From: Muribaculum sp.
GTDB taxonomy: Bacteria > Bacillota > Clostridia > Lachnospirales > Lachnospiraceae
Assembly (NCBI GenBank): GCA_023663505.1
Contig: JAMPHH010000010.1
Coordinates: forward strand, 1-64,000
DNA length: 64,000 nt
Direction: 5' to 3'
Shown: positions 24,798 to 31,809 of the stretch, piece after piece
How positions within the stretch are numbered: the first letter of the stretch is position 1
Layout: the number at the start of each line of letters is the position of its first letter
Notes under the pieces: generated by a model
What the model saw: the letters and a program-made list of their open reading frames with translations, nothing else
Database searches by the model: none
What the model was told of the DNA's origin: nothing
Translations under genes and position numbers: made by a program

Positions 24798-25588
24798 AGT
24801 AAAAGTAATATAGTGCCATCAACATCATCAATGGAATCGTTTCCCCATATTGGCATTTCAAAATACACATTTCCCTCTGCATCCAACATTGGGACACCGC
24901 CAAAATCACTATTGTCATAGTTTATATTGCCCTCGGGAAATAGTTTTTTGAAGTCTTTGTCCCCCTTTACAAGCTTTTTCGCCTGTTCCCTTTGCTTTTC
25001 CGTCAGCCTAATGCTGCATTCACCTTGTGAATTTGAATCATTAAATGAATCATCATATGAGTCAAAGATATGTATCCGTTCTCCGTTTTCTAAGTCATAA
25101 GCATATACCCATGGTGCAGACTGAAATCCTCCACTGTCCGTACTGCCGATGATTACCACGTCCGGAGCTCCGTCTGTAATATCCACATAAAACGCCTTCA
25201 AATCAGGCGGTTCATTGTAGAGACGCGCTTCAAAATCATCCACCTCTTGACCATTTGCGTAAACAGTGTATCTCGCCGATAATTCCTCAAGCATCTCTAC
25301 CTTTATGCTGACATCAGTATTATATCTTTCAACATCCCATTCGTCATCAAATTCAAATGTCCAGACCTTGCCGGACGAATCTTCATTCATCACTCCACCA
25401 TAACGGTCTGTCCAACAATCAGGATAATCTCTTACGGAACTGCTTATCAAGGAAGTAAACCTGTTATAAATGTAATAATAATCATATTGCTGCGCTTCCC
25501 CCTGTGACATAGAATCCTCATTCTTTCCACAGCCACAACAGCAAGAAAGAAAGAAAAAATATAATGATAAAAAATATATTTTTTTCAT
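24746..25588 (-). CDS. Putative secreted lipoprotein of the accessory island
   Basis: A 280-residue protein with a hydrophobic N-terminus (residues 5-15) followed by a cysteine cluster S-C-C-C-G-C-G-K, where one cysteine should be lipidated. The mature part is acidic and aromatic; the phrase D-G-A-P-D-V-V-I-I-G-S recalls FG-GAP-like repeats, but I do not recognise the family. Its ribosome site AGGAGG overlaps the stop codon of the upstream SleB-domain gene, so the two are probably translationally coupled. Its last 15 codons lie within DR1, and a mutated copy of those codons occurs in DR2 at the other end of the island. Confidence 0.65.
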   Translation of the reverse strand: MKKIYFLSLYFFFLSCCCGCGKNEDSMSQGEAQQYDYYYIYNRFTSLISSSVRDYPDCWTDRYGGVMNEDSSGKVWTFEFDDEWDVERYNTDVSIKVEMLEELSARYTVYANGQEVDDFEARLYNEPPDLKAFYVDITDGAPDVVIIGSTDSGGFQSAPWVYAYDLENGERIHIFDSYDDSFNDSNSQGECSIRLTEKQREQAKKLVKGDKDFKKLFPEGNINYDNSDFGGVPMLDAEGNVYFEMPIWGNDSIDDVDGTILLLLKYNADTKEFDVYDILY

Positions 25589-25598
25589 TCACCACCTC

Positions 25599-26951
25599 CT
25601 AGTCGTGATAGAAATAGACATTATATTTTTTCTCCCCTTCCGTACATAATTTTTTCAAACCACTTACTGTTGTGGCAGTTCCTTTTCCCGCAATGCAGGC
25701 ATTCGTTATGGCAGTATCATTTGAATCATATCTAACATACAATGCTCCGTTTTTTTCAAATACTCCGCTTGTTTTTCCCAAACTATCTGCACTACGAAAA
25801 TATAGCTGATTCGTTATTCCCTTTGGTTTAGGAGATACCGAATCCCAACAAGCTTCTGAATCATTTGTTAAAATCAAACATGCCAAATAAACTGCATTTC
25901 TCCATAATGTCTCCCTAGGGTTTTGCTGTTGTATCGCCACATCGTTATTTTTTCCTGTAAATTGCAATTTCGCCGTGATAATCCCCCTAATGGAAGACGG
26001 GAATTTATTGGAATGGTATCTATTTAAAATAACCCATGCAATGGCATTTTGATCCTGTGTTCTAGCACAGTTTTCTCCATAAATCGTCCTCGCCACAATC
26101 TCAACCGTTGCCGTTCCGCTTTGACTATAATAATTTTCATCTTTTTCCGCATTAAAAGTAGCATTTTCCAACAACTCGTCTGCCCAAAGCTCTGCCGCAA
26201 TGTCATCGTCCTCATAAGTTAAAGGCATAATGCCATCCTCAGGAATTACAGAAAAAGGGTTTGTCTCAGATAAATATATGTCGTTTTCTTTCATACCGAC
26301 AATCTTATTCACCTTTACATCATCATAAACCCCATTTGAATAATACCACCCTGTTTCATCATCCAGATATGTACCATAACCTCTGATTTTGTTATAATTA
26401 CCCAAGAACACTTCCTCATCATTTGAGATCCACTGCCGACCATTATATTCCATAACATCTATTACTTGCAATCCGTTATAAATATACCTCACTATTTCGG
26501 TTCCCGATTCGTCTGTAATACCCGTAATCTGGTGTGCATCCCATATATAGATATAGCTTTGGTTATCAATTTTAAACCCAACATACCTATATTTGTGATT
26601 TGATTCATCGTATTCGCTAAAATACTGAATCACCTTATCATCTCTAACCTCTTTGACAAGAATTCCATCTTCATATGTAAAGTAACAAGTATTCTGACCT
26701 TGTTTTGATATTCTTTCACCATTTTCATACTCTGCAATAAAAACTATATTGCCATTGTCAAGCACCTTAACTATATTGCCATTGTCAATGTCAATGTCAT
26801 AACCACCATCATAAACATCGCAGTTCGCTTGCTCTAATGGCTGCTCTACTGCTTTTGCTGTCAGATGTGGTATACAAAATACGCCTCCCAACATCACTGC
26901 TGCCATTATAAAAGCCACAATCTTTTTTAATTTGATTTTTAAAATTCTCAT
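25599..26951 (-). CDS. Secreted protein with RHS/YD-like segment and SleB-type cell-wall hydrolase domain
   Basis: A 450-residue secreted protein. Residues 1-35 are a signal peptide. Residues about 55-215 consist of short Y-rich beta repeats and end with R-G-Y-G-T-Y-L-D-D-E-T-G-W-Y-Y, which closely resembles the conserved end of RHS cores (R-Y-R-G-Y-Y-Y-D-x-E-T-G-L-Y-Y). Residues about 282-450 form a SleB/Hydrolase_2 domain: A-R-T-I-Y-G-E293 holds the probable catalytic glutamate, then A-I-A-W-V-I-L-N-R and K-L-Q-F. Such domains cleave peptidoglycan, classically spore cortex. AGGAGG precedes the ATG. In this position a peptidoglycan-degrading effector is as likely as a spore enzyme. Confidence 0.75.
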   Translation of the reverse strand: MRILKIKLKKIVAFIMAAVMLGGVFCIPHLTAKAVEQPLEQANCDVYDGGYDIDIDNGNIVKVLDNGNIVFIAEYENGERISKQGQNTCYFTYEDGILVKEVRDDKVIQYFSEYDESNHKYRYVGFKIDNQSYIYIWDAHQITGITDESGTEIVRYIYNGLQVIDVMEYNGRQWISNDEEVFLGNYNKIRGYGTYLDDETGWYYSNGVYDDVKVNKIVGMKENDIYLSETNPFSVIPEDGIMPLTYEDDDIAAELWADELLENATFNAEKDENYYSQSGTATVEIVARTIYGENCARTQDQNAIAWVILNRYHSNKFPSSIRGIITAKLQFTGKNNDVAIQQQNPRETLWRNAVYLACLILTNDSEACWDSVSPKPKGITNQLYFRSADSLGKTSGVFEKNGALYVRYDSNDTAITNACIAGKGTATTVSGLKKLCTEGEKKYNVYFYHD

Positions 26952-27028
26952 GTTTGTACCTCCTATCGCATTTTATTTTTTTCTATTATAACAAACTCAA
27001 CCAAACTTCGCAACCATTTGCTGCATAT

Positions 27029-27208
27029 TGTTTATTTTATGGTGATATCGGGTGAGGGGGAGGCTTCATGAACCGGGAGTTCTAGGTGGAGGCGTGGTTG
27101 GTTCTGGTTAGATATGATTGGTTTTGGCTTGGGGCGGCGGGAGATGACTGGGTAGCTGAAGGAAACAGGTATGTAGGGCTTGTAAATTATTGTATGGCTG
27201 AACTGTTT
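27029..27208. repeat. Composite repeat, middle copy (R1 plus truncated DR)
   Basis: Positions 27029-27152 repeat the G-rich block of 24293-24437, and 27153-27208 repeat 24651-24704, i.e. the start of the direct repeat, ending inside its hairpin. The join at 27152/27153 lacks the 213-base palindromic insert of the left copy. The 304-base gap 26952-27255 contains this and a small perfect dyad (GCTTGAAATTTCAAGC) but no gene. Confidence 0.8.
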
Positions 27209-27255
27209 CATCTGGTTATTTTGCTTGAAATTTCAAGCAGTCCTTATATGTCTTG

Positions 27256-28008
27256 TTAAATTTGCTTCTTGTTGGATTTATTTTCCAGTTTTTTATCCAA
27301 AACATACATTCCCTTTATTATTATGACAATAAGCGCTATCATAAGACCTGATATAATCCATTTGATGACGCTCATATGCGATTCAGATTCCTTGTGCTCG
27401 CCATAATCTTTAGGCAGATTTGCGCTAAATTCGATAATCTCACTGTCTGAGTCATTCGCTATGATGCCACTGTAACATTCACCTTTTCCGGTATTAGTCT
27501 TCATGAGAACAGCTAAATAATATTGCTGTCGCCCTTCAAGCTTGTGCAAGACATTGTCCACATAATCCAGCTTAGTATCATACCATTCAGAATCATCAAT
27601 ATACTGGTATCCATCATCATGATATGCGTACAAAAGGGAACAGCATTCCTGACAATCGGCTTCTTCCGCATAATAGTTTATACGACTTTCCTTAAAGTCC
27701 ATATATGTATTTTGGGGAAGGATCATAGAATATGCTGTCACACATTTAAAAATAGCATATTCCGAATAATATTTTACATCCTCTGCATCAATCGGCAACT
27801 CCTCTTTAAAATAGAATGAGCCATAGCTCTCCCGTACCCTGCGGTCATCAAGATATACTTGATAATTTTTAAAATTTTTTCTTGTCACGGGGGTAAATTC
27901 CTTAAGGAAAACAAACACTCCTAAAAATCCCATAAATACAGTAATAAGGAAAATCCATTTTAGTATGATGAATACCATATCTAAAACTCGTTCTATTTTT
28001 TTCCGCAT
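27256..28008 (-). CDS. Immunity-like membrane protein, type C (last of the array)
   Basis: A 250-residue protein with two membrane segments: one near the N-terminus (about 12-33) and one near the C-terminus (about 212-234). Between them lies a domain related to the type A and B proteins next door: F-K-N-Y near 42, E-L-P then K-Y-Y, G-Y-Q-Y-I-D-D, and the shared motif G-I-I-A-N-D-S-D-S-E-I-I-E-F. The second membrane helix is absent from types A and B. GGAGGTATCC precedes the ATG. Function unknown; by position and relationship it is the most diverged member of the tandem array. Confidence 0.6.
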   Translation of the reverse strand: MRKKIERVLDMVFIILKWIFLITVFMGFLGVFVFLKEFTPVTRKNFKNYQVYLDDRRVRESYGSFYFKEELPIDAEDVKYYSEYAIFKCVTAYSMILPQNTYMDFKESRINYYAEEADCQECCSLLYAYHDDGYQYIDDSEWYDTKLDYVDNVLHKLEGRQQYYLAVLMKTNTGKGECYSGIIANDSDSEIIEFSANLPKDYGEHKESESHMSVIKWIISGLMIALIVIIIKGMYVLDKKLENKSNKKQI

Positions 28009-28051
28009 GGATACCTCCGTCAGTCATGTCTTGCTATCAAATGGTGAACAG

Positions 28052-28684
28052 TTAAAAACGCCATTTGTCATGATTTACAACCTCGACACTGAACTCTATG
28101 AATTCATGGGTGTCATCGTTCAATATCACGCCATTGTAACACATGGTATCATGGTAGTCACTGCGTATGACTGCAAAGTAATAATATTTGTCTTTTGCCT
28201 CCGGTTCCTCAACAACCTCGTTGATAAACGCCAAATCCTCCTCACTAACTATTTCGTCAGCGCACCATTTAGGATCGTCAATATAACAATAGCCTTCTTC
28301 CTGAAATGAAAAAATAATATTTTCTAATGAAAATTCTTCTTCCATTTCTCGAAAAAAATCCATACGTTCATCAAGAAGTGTTTTAAACGATTCCTCCGGC
28401 AGAGTTGTAGAATATGCGGCAAAGGCTTCCCATGATTCGTGATGCCAGTAATATTTTGGTTCAGCAGCTCCCATTGGCAGTTCATCTAAAAAATAATCCT
28501 TGCACTTATAATTTTTCAACAATGTACTATATGACTGGTAATTTGCGAACTGTGTACTCGTCCAAGGTATAATATAGGCAAATATCCCATGCCACAGAAC
28601 ACACGCGTATAATGCAGCATACATAACAAAACATAAGGATAACACGGCAATAAATCCGATTATTAATTTCTTACGTCTGTTCAT
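28052..28684 (-). CDS. Immunity-like membrane protein, type A, copy 3
   Basis: A 210-residue protein with one N-terminal membrane helix (about 7-30) and an acidic domain outside or inside the membrane. Motifs shared with the other A copies are W-H-G-I-F, Y-Q-S-Y, E-L-P-M, P-K-Y-Y-W-H-H-E-S-W-E-A-F, G-Y-C-Y-I-D and G-V-I-L-N-D-D-T-H-E-F-I-E-F. It is the most diverged A copy: the last residues (V-N-H-D-K-W-R-F) and much of the centre differ from copies 1 and 2. GGAGGTTGTAA precedes the ATG. No known family was recognised. Confidence 0.7.
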   Translation of the reverse strand: MNRRKKLIIGFIAVLSLCFVMYAALYACVLWHGIFAYIIPWTSTQFANYQSYSTLLKNYKCKDYFLDELPMGAAEPKYYWHHESWEAFAAYSTTLPEESFKTLLDERMDFFREMEEEFSLENIIFSFQEEGYCYIDDPKWCADEIVSEEDLAFINEVVEEPEAKDKYYYFAVIRSDYHDTMCYNGVILNDDTHEFIEFSVEVVNHDKWRF

Positions 28685-28732
28685 TTACAACCTCCGTCCT
28701 CACAGAACATGCCAAAACACCTAATGCTCTAA

Positions 28733-29350
28733 TCATGCATCACCCACGCCAAAGAGACCATTATCATGGTACAAATAAAAAATCAGCTCTTTTGTTTCGT
28801 CATTGCAGATAATTCCCCGTGTAGAAAAACCGTTTGACATCTCTGACTTATAATCAAAGACACAGGAATATTCCTCCAAATCCTTACTGCATACATTATC
28901 CACAAACATAAGGTCTTCCGCCTCCATAAACTCCTTGGTTACTTTCCTTGGTTCCCCTTCGTCCCACAAATATATATGTATCCCCGCATGTCCTTCCTCA
29001 ATCCATTTGCCCATTTCCTCCACGTATTTCTGCTTCTGCTCCTCGTATGCTTCTTCCTCCAGTTGAAAGGAAACCGCACTCTGCCTGTCAAAATCTACGG
29101 AGTAATGATAATATTTCTCTCCGACAGCTGACGGAAGACTTTCATCAGGGAAAAAATTGCTTGCTGCCTTTATCCGAAAGTCCTCATAGCTGTCAAATTT
29201 CTTCCGTTCAATGGGGACGATATCCTTCAAAAATTCGTATGCGACAAAAATAAAACCTATAAATAAAAAACTGACTAGCACAATTGAACCAATAAGCACA
29301 AAACGGTCAAAAGCATCCATTAAAAATTTTATAATTCGTTTTGGCATCAT
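28733..29350 (-). CDS. Immunity-like membrane protein, type B, copy 2
   Basis: A 205-residue protein with an N-terminal membrane helix (about 15-38) and a soluble acidic domain. It is a clear duplicate of the type B protein at 30277-30882: both share P-I-E-R-x-K-F-D-S-Y, G-E-K-x-Y-H-Y-S-V, D-R-Q-S-A-V-S-F-Q-L-E-E and the closing Y-H-D-N-G-L-F-G-V-G-D-A. The segment between (about 95-125) differs strongly. The motif G-I-I-C-N-D-E-T-K-E-L-I corresponds to G-V-I-L-N-D-D-T-H-E-F-I of type A. Function unknown. Confidence 0.7.
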   Translation of the reverse strand: MMPKRIIKFLMDAFDRFVLIGSIVLVSFLFIGFIFVAYEFLKDIVPIERKKFDSYEDFRIKAASNFFPDESLPSAVGEKYYHYSVDFDRQSAVSFQLEEEAYEEQKQKYVEEMGKWIEEGHAGIHIYLWDEGEPRKVTKEFMEAEDLMFVDNVCSKDLEEYSCVFDYKSEMSNGFSTRGIICNDETKELIFYLYHDNGLFGVGDA

Positions 29351-29456
29351 TTACCCTCGCATATCCTTGGCTTCCACTATCTATATACTCATCGTTGATT
29401 TAATTAATTGTATCACATAAAATAAAAACTGTCTCTATCTACTTTTCGCCCAATTC

Positions 29457-29505
29457 AAAATGCAGACAAGGTTTGAGGTATATCCCCAAACCCTGTCTGC
29501 ATTTT
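29457..29505 (-). terminator. Long hairpin in the A-B spacer, copy 2
   Basis: A 22-base stem (AAAATGCAGAC start, GTCTGCATTTT end) with a 5-base loop and a few G-U pairs on the minus strand, about 90 bases past the A copy 2 stop. Only a short T-run follows, so it may attenuate rather than end transcription. The spacer 29351-29593 has no gene. Confidence 0.6.
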
Positions 29506-29593
29506 CTGTCCAAGAGGAAATATCTTACCTCATCTCACCCCGTGCAGAGATTCCTTTCAGCCTTTCCTTGCCCTCACCCCATACAACGGAGAG

Positions 29594-30226
29594 TCAATGA
29601 TGCCATTTGTCAGGATCTACCACATCGACGCTAAATTCTATGAATTCATGGGTGTCATCGTTCAATATAACCCCGTTGTAACATGTGCCATCAGTTGTAT
29701 TGATGCGCAGGACTACAAAGTAATAGTATTGGTTGTTTACTTTCGGATTCCTAACCACCTTGTTAATAAACGCCAATTCCTCCTCAGTAATTATTTCATT
29801 GTCACACCATTTAGGATTGTCAATATAACAATAACCATCTTTCTGCAACGAATAAATAATACTGCGTGTTGAAAATTCTTCTTCCTGTTCATAATAGAAA
29901 TCCTGACGCTCGTCAGACAGTTTTTTTAAATTTTCCTCTGGCAGAATTGTAGAATAAGCTACAAATGCCTCCCATGACTCATGGTGCCAATAATATTTCG
30001 GTTCTGCGGCTTCCATCGGCAGTTCATTTAAAAATTGGTCAAGGCTCCTATAATTTTTCAAGAATGAACTATATGACTGGTAATCAGTAAACTGCGTCCT
30101 TGTCCATGGCACAATATGGGAAAATATACCATGCCACAGAACATACATGCATAATGCGGCAAACAGGACACAACATAAGGATAACACGGCAATAAATCCG
30201 ATTATTAATTTCTTACGTCTGTTCAT
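29594..30226 (-). CDS. Immunity-like membrane protein, type A, copy 2
   Basis: A 210-residue protein with one N-terminal membrane helix. It is almost identical to A copy 1 (31141-31773) for the first 91 residues, with a single difference at residue 74, and again in the last 30 (G-V-I-L-N-D-D-T-H-E-F-I-E-F onward), but the central part (about 92-175) differs at many positions, including Y-Y-E-Q-E-E-E-F-S-T-R against Y-R-G-Q-E-E-K-F-S-T-D. Conserved ends with a varied centre fit gene conversion plus selection for new specificity. No known family was recognised. Confidence 0.72.
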   Translation of the reverse strand: MNRRKKLIIGFIAVLSLCCVLFAALCMYVLWHGIFSHIVPWTRTQFTDYQSYSSFLKNYRSLDQFLNELPMEAAEPKYYWHHESWEAFVAYSTILPEENLKKLSDERQDFYYEQEEEFSTRSIIYSLQKDGYCYIDNPKWCDNEIITEEELAFINKVVRNPKVNNQYYYFVVLRINTTDGTCYNGVILNDDTHEFIEFSVDVVDPDKWHH

Positions 30227-30276
30227 TTACAACCTCCGTCCTCACAGAACATACCAAAACACCTGCGATGCCCTAA

Positions 30277-30882
30277 TCACGCATCACCCACGCCAAATAG
30301 ACCATTATCATGGTACAAATAGAAAATCAGCTCTTTTGCTTCATCATTGCAGATAATTCCCCATGTAAAAAAACCATTTGACATTTCTGCCTTATAGTCA
30401 AGGAGATAGTAATATTCCTCCACCCCTTTACTGCATACGTTATCCACAAACATAAGGTCTTCCGCCTCCATAAACTCCTTGGTCACTTTCCTGGGTTCTC
30501 CCTCGTCCCATACATATTTACGCACTTCTGAATGCAGTTCGTCACATTTCTGTTTCCTTTTCTCTACATACTTCTTTTTCTCTTCCTCATATGCGGCTTC
30601 CTCCAGTTGAAAGGAAACCGCACTTTGTCTGTCAAAGCTTACAGAATAGTGATAACATTTCTCCCCGACAGACGAAGGGGGAACCTCGTCCGGGAAAAAG
30701 TTGTCCGATGCCTTTATGAGAAATTCCTCATAACTGTCAAATTTTGTCCTTTCAATGGGGACAATATCCCTAAATATCATCCAGAATGCCCATAACATAA
30801 GAGAAACCAACCCAAGCACAAGGAGTATAACAAAACAGTCAAAAGCGTTCATTAATAATTTTACGATTCGTTTTCGCATCAT
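30277..30882 (-). CDS. Immunity-like membrane protein, type B, copy 1
   Basis: A 201-residue protein with an N-terminal membrane helix (about 13-37) and an acidic soluble domain with a charged K/E-rich helix in the middle (about 88-105). It duplicates the B protein at 28733-29350, most strongly at both ends and over V-T-K-E-F-M-E-A-E-D-L-M-F-V-D-N-V-C-S-K. The B genes follow the A genes on the minus strand after the spacer with the long hairpin. Function unknown; the arrangement suggests an immunity-type role. Confidence 0.7.
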   Translation of the reverse strand: MMRKRIVKLLMNAFDCFVILLVLGLVSLMLWAFWMIFRDIVPIERTKFDSYEEFLIKASDNFFPDEVPPSSVGEKCYHYSVSFDRQSAVSFQLEEAAYEEEKKKYVEKRKQKCDELHSEVRKYVWDEGEPRKVTKEFMEAEDLMFVDNVCSKGVEEYYYLLDYKAEMSNGFFTWGIICNDEAKELIFYLYHDNGLFGVGDA

Positions 30883-31003
30883 TTACCCTCGCATATCCTT
30901 GAACTCGTTTAATTACTGCTGCTTTCACCATCTATATACTCATCGTTAATTTAATTGTATCACATAAGGCAAAAACTGTCTCTATCTACTTTTCGCCCAA
31001 TTC

Positions 31004-31052
31004 AAAGTGCAGACAAGGTTTGAGGTATATCCCCAAACCCTGTCTGCATTTT
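31004..31052 (-). terminator. Long hairpin in the A-B spacer, copy 1
   Basis: Same structure as at 29457-29505 with one base change in the left arm (AAAGTGC in place of AAATGC), about 90 bases past the A copy 1 stop. The near-identity of the two spacers (30883-31140 and 29351-29593) shows that the duplication is recent. The spacer has no gene. Confidence 0.6.
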
Positions 31053-31140
31053 CTGTCCAAGAGGAAATATCTTACCTCATCTCACCCCGTGCAGAGATTC
31101 CTTTCAGCCTTTCCTTGCCCTCACCCCATACAACGGAGAG

Positions 31141-31773
31141 TCAATGATGCCATTTGTCAGGATCTACCACATCGACGCTAAATTCTATGAATTCATGGGT
31201 GTCATCGTTCAATATCACTCCATTGTAACATGTGGTATCAGTATAGTCCTCACGTATGACGACAAGGTAATAGTATTGATCTTTCACTTTTGTATTGCTA
31301 ACCACCTTGTTAATAAACGCCAATTCCTCCTCAGTGATTATTTCATTGTCACACCATTTAGGGGCGTCAATATAACAATAGCCATCTTCATGTAATGAAA
31401 AAATAATTTTGTCCGTTGAAAATTTTTCCTCCTGTCCACGATAGAATTCCATACGCTCATCAGACAGCGTTCTAAGGGTTTCCTCTGACAAAGTTGTAGC
31501 ATAAGCGACAAATGCTTCCCATGACTCATGGTGCCAATAATATTTCGGTTCTGTGGCTTCCATCGGCAGTTCATTTAAAAATTGGTCAAGGCTCCTATAA
31601 TTTTTCAAGAATGAACTATATGACTGGTAATCAGTAAACTGCGTCCTTGTCCATGGCACAATATGGGAAAATATACCATGCCACAGAACATACATGCATA
31701 ATGCGGCAAACAGGACACAACATAAGGATAACACGGCAATAAATCCGATTATTAATTTCTTACGTCTGTTCAT
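31141..31773 (-). CDS. Immunity-like membrane protein, type A, copy 1
   Basis: A 210-residue protein with one N-terminal membrane helix (about 7-30), encoded 36 bases downstream of the large CBM2/vWA gene, the classical position of a cognate immunity gene. It shares its first 91 residues, apart from one change, and its last 30 residues with A copy 2, with a divergent centre. Motifs: E-L-P-M-E-A-T-E-P-K-Y-Y-W-H-H-E-S, C-Y-I-D-A-P-K-W-C and G-V-I-L-N-D-D-T-H-E-F-I. GGAGGTTGTAA precedes the ATG. No catalytic motif is evident, which is compatible with a binding protein. Confidence 0.72.
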   Translation of the reverse strand: MNRRKKLIIGFIAVLSLCCVLFAALCMYVLWHGIFSHIVPWTRTQFTDYQSYSSFLKNYRSLDQFLNELPMEATEPKYYWHHESWEAFVAYATTLSEETLRTLSDERMEFYRGQEEKFSTDKIIFSLHEDGYCYIDAPKWCDNEIITEEELAFINKVVSNTKVKDQYYYLVVIREDYTDTTCYNGVILNDDTHEFIEFSVDVVDPDKWHH

Positions 31774-31809
31774 TTACAACCTCCGTCCTCACAGAACATG
31801 CCAACCGGT

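Larger units (their letters stand above)
28733..31802. repeat. Tandem duplication, unit about 1.54 kb (A gene, spacer, B gene)
   Basis: Unit 1 (about 30277-31802) and unit 2 (about 28733-30254) each contain an A gene, a nearly identical 240-260 base spacer and a B gene; a third A gene (28052-28684) continues the series. The short leader ahead of each A gene (CAACCTCCGTCCTCACAGAA on the plus strand) is the same in all three copies, and in copy 1 similarity stops a few bases before the stop codon of the large toxin-like gene. Confidence 0.9.

Noticed and set aside
27220..27237. Terminator at the small dyad GCTTGAAATTTCAAGC
   Set aside because: The run of T lies on the wrong side for the minus-strand genes.
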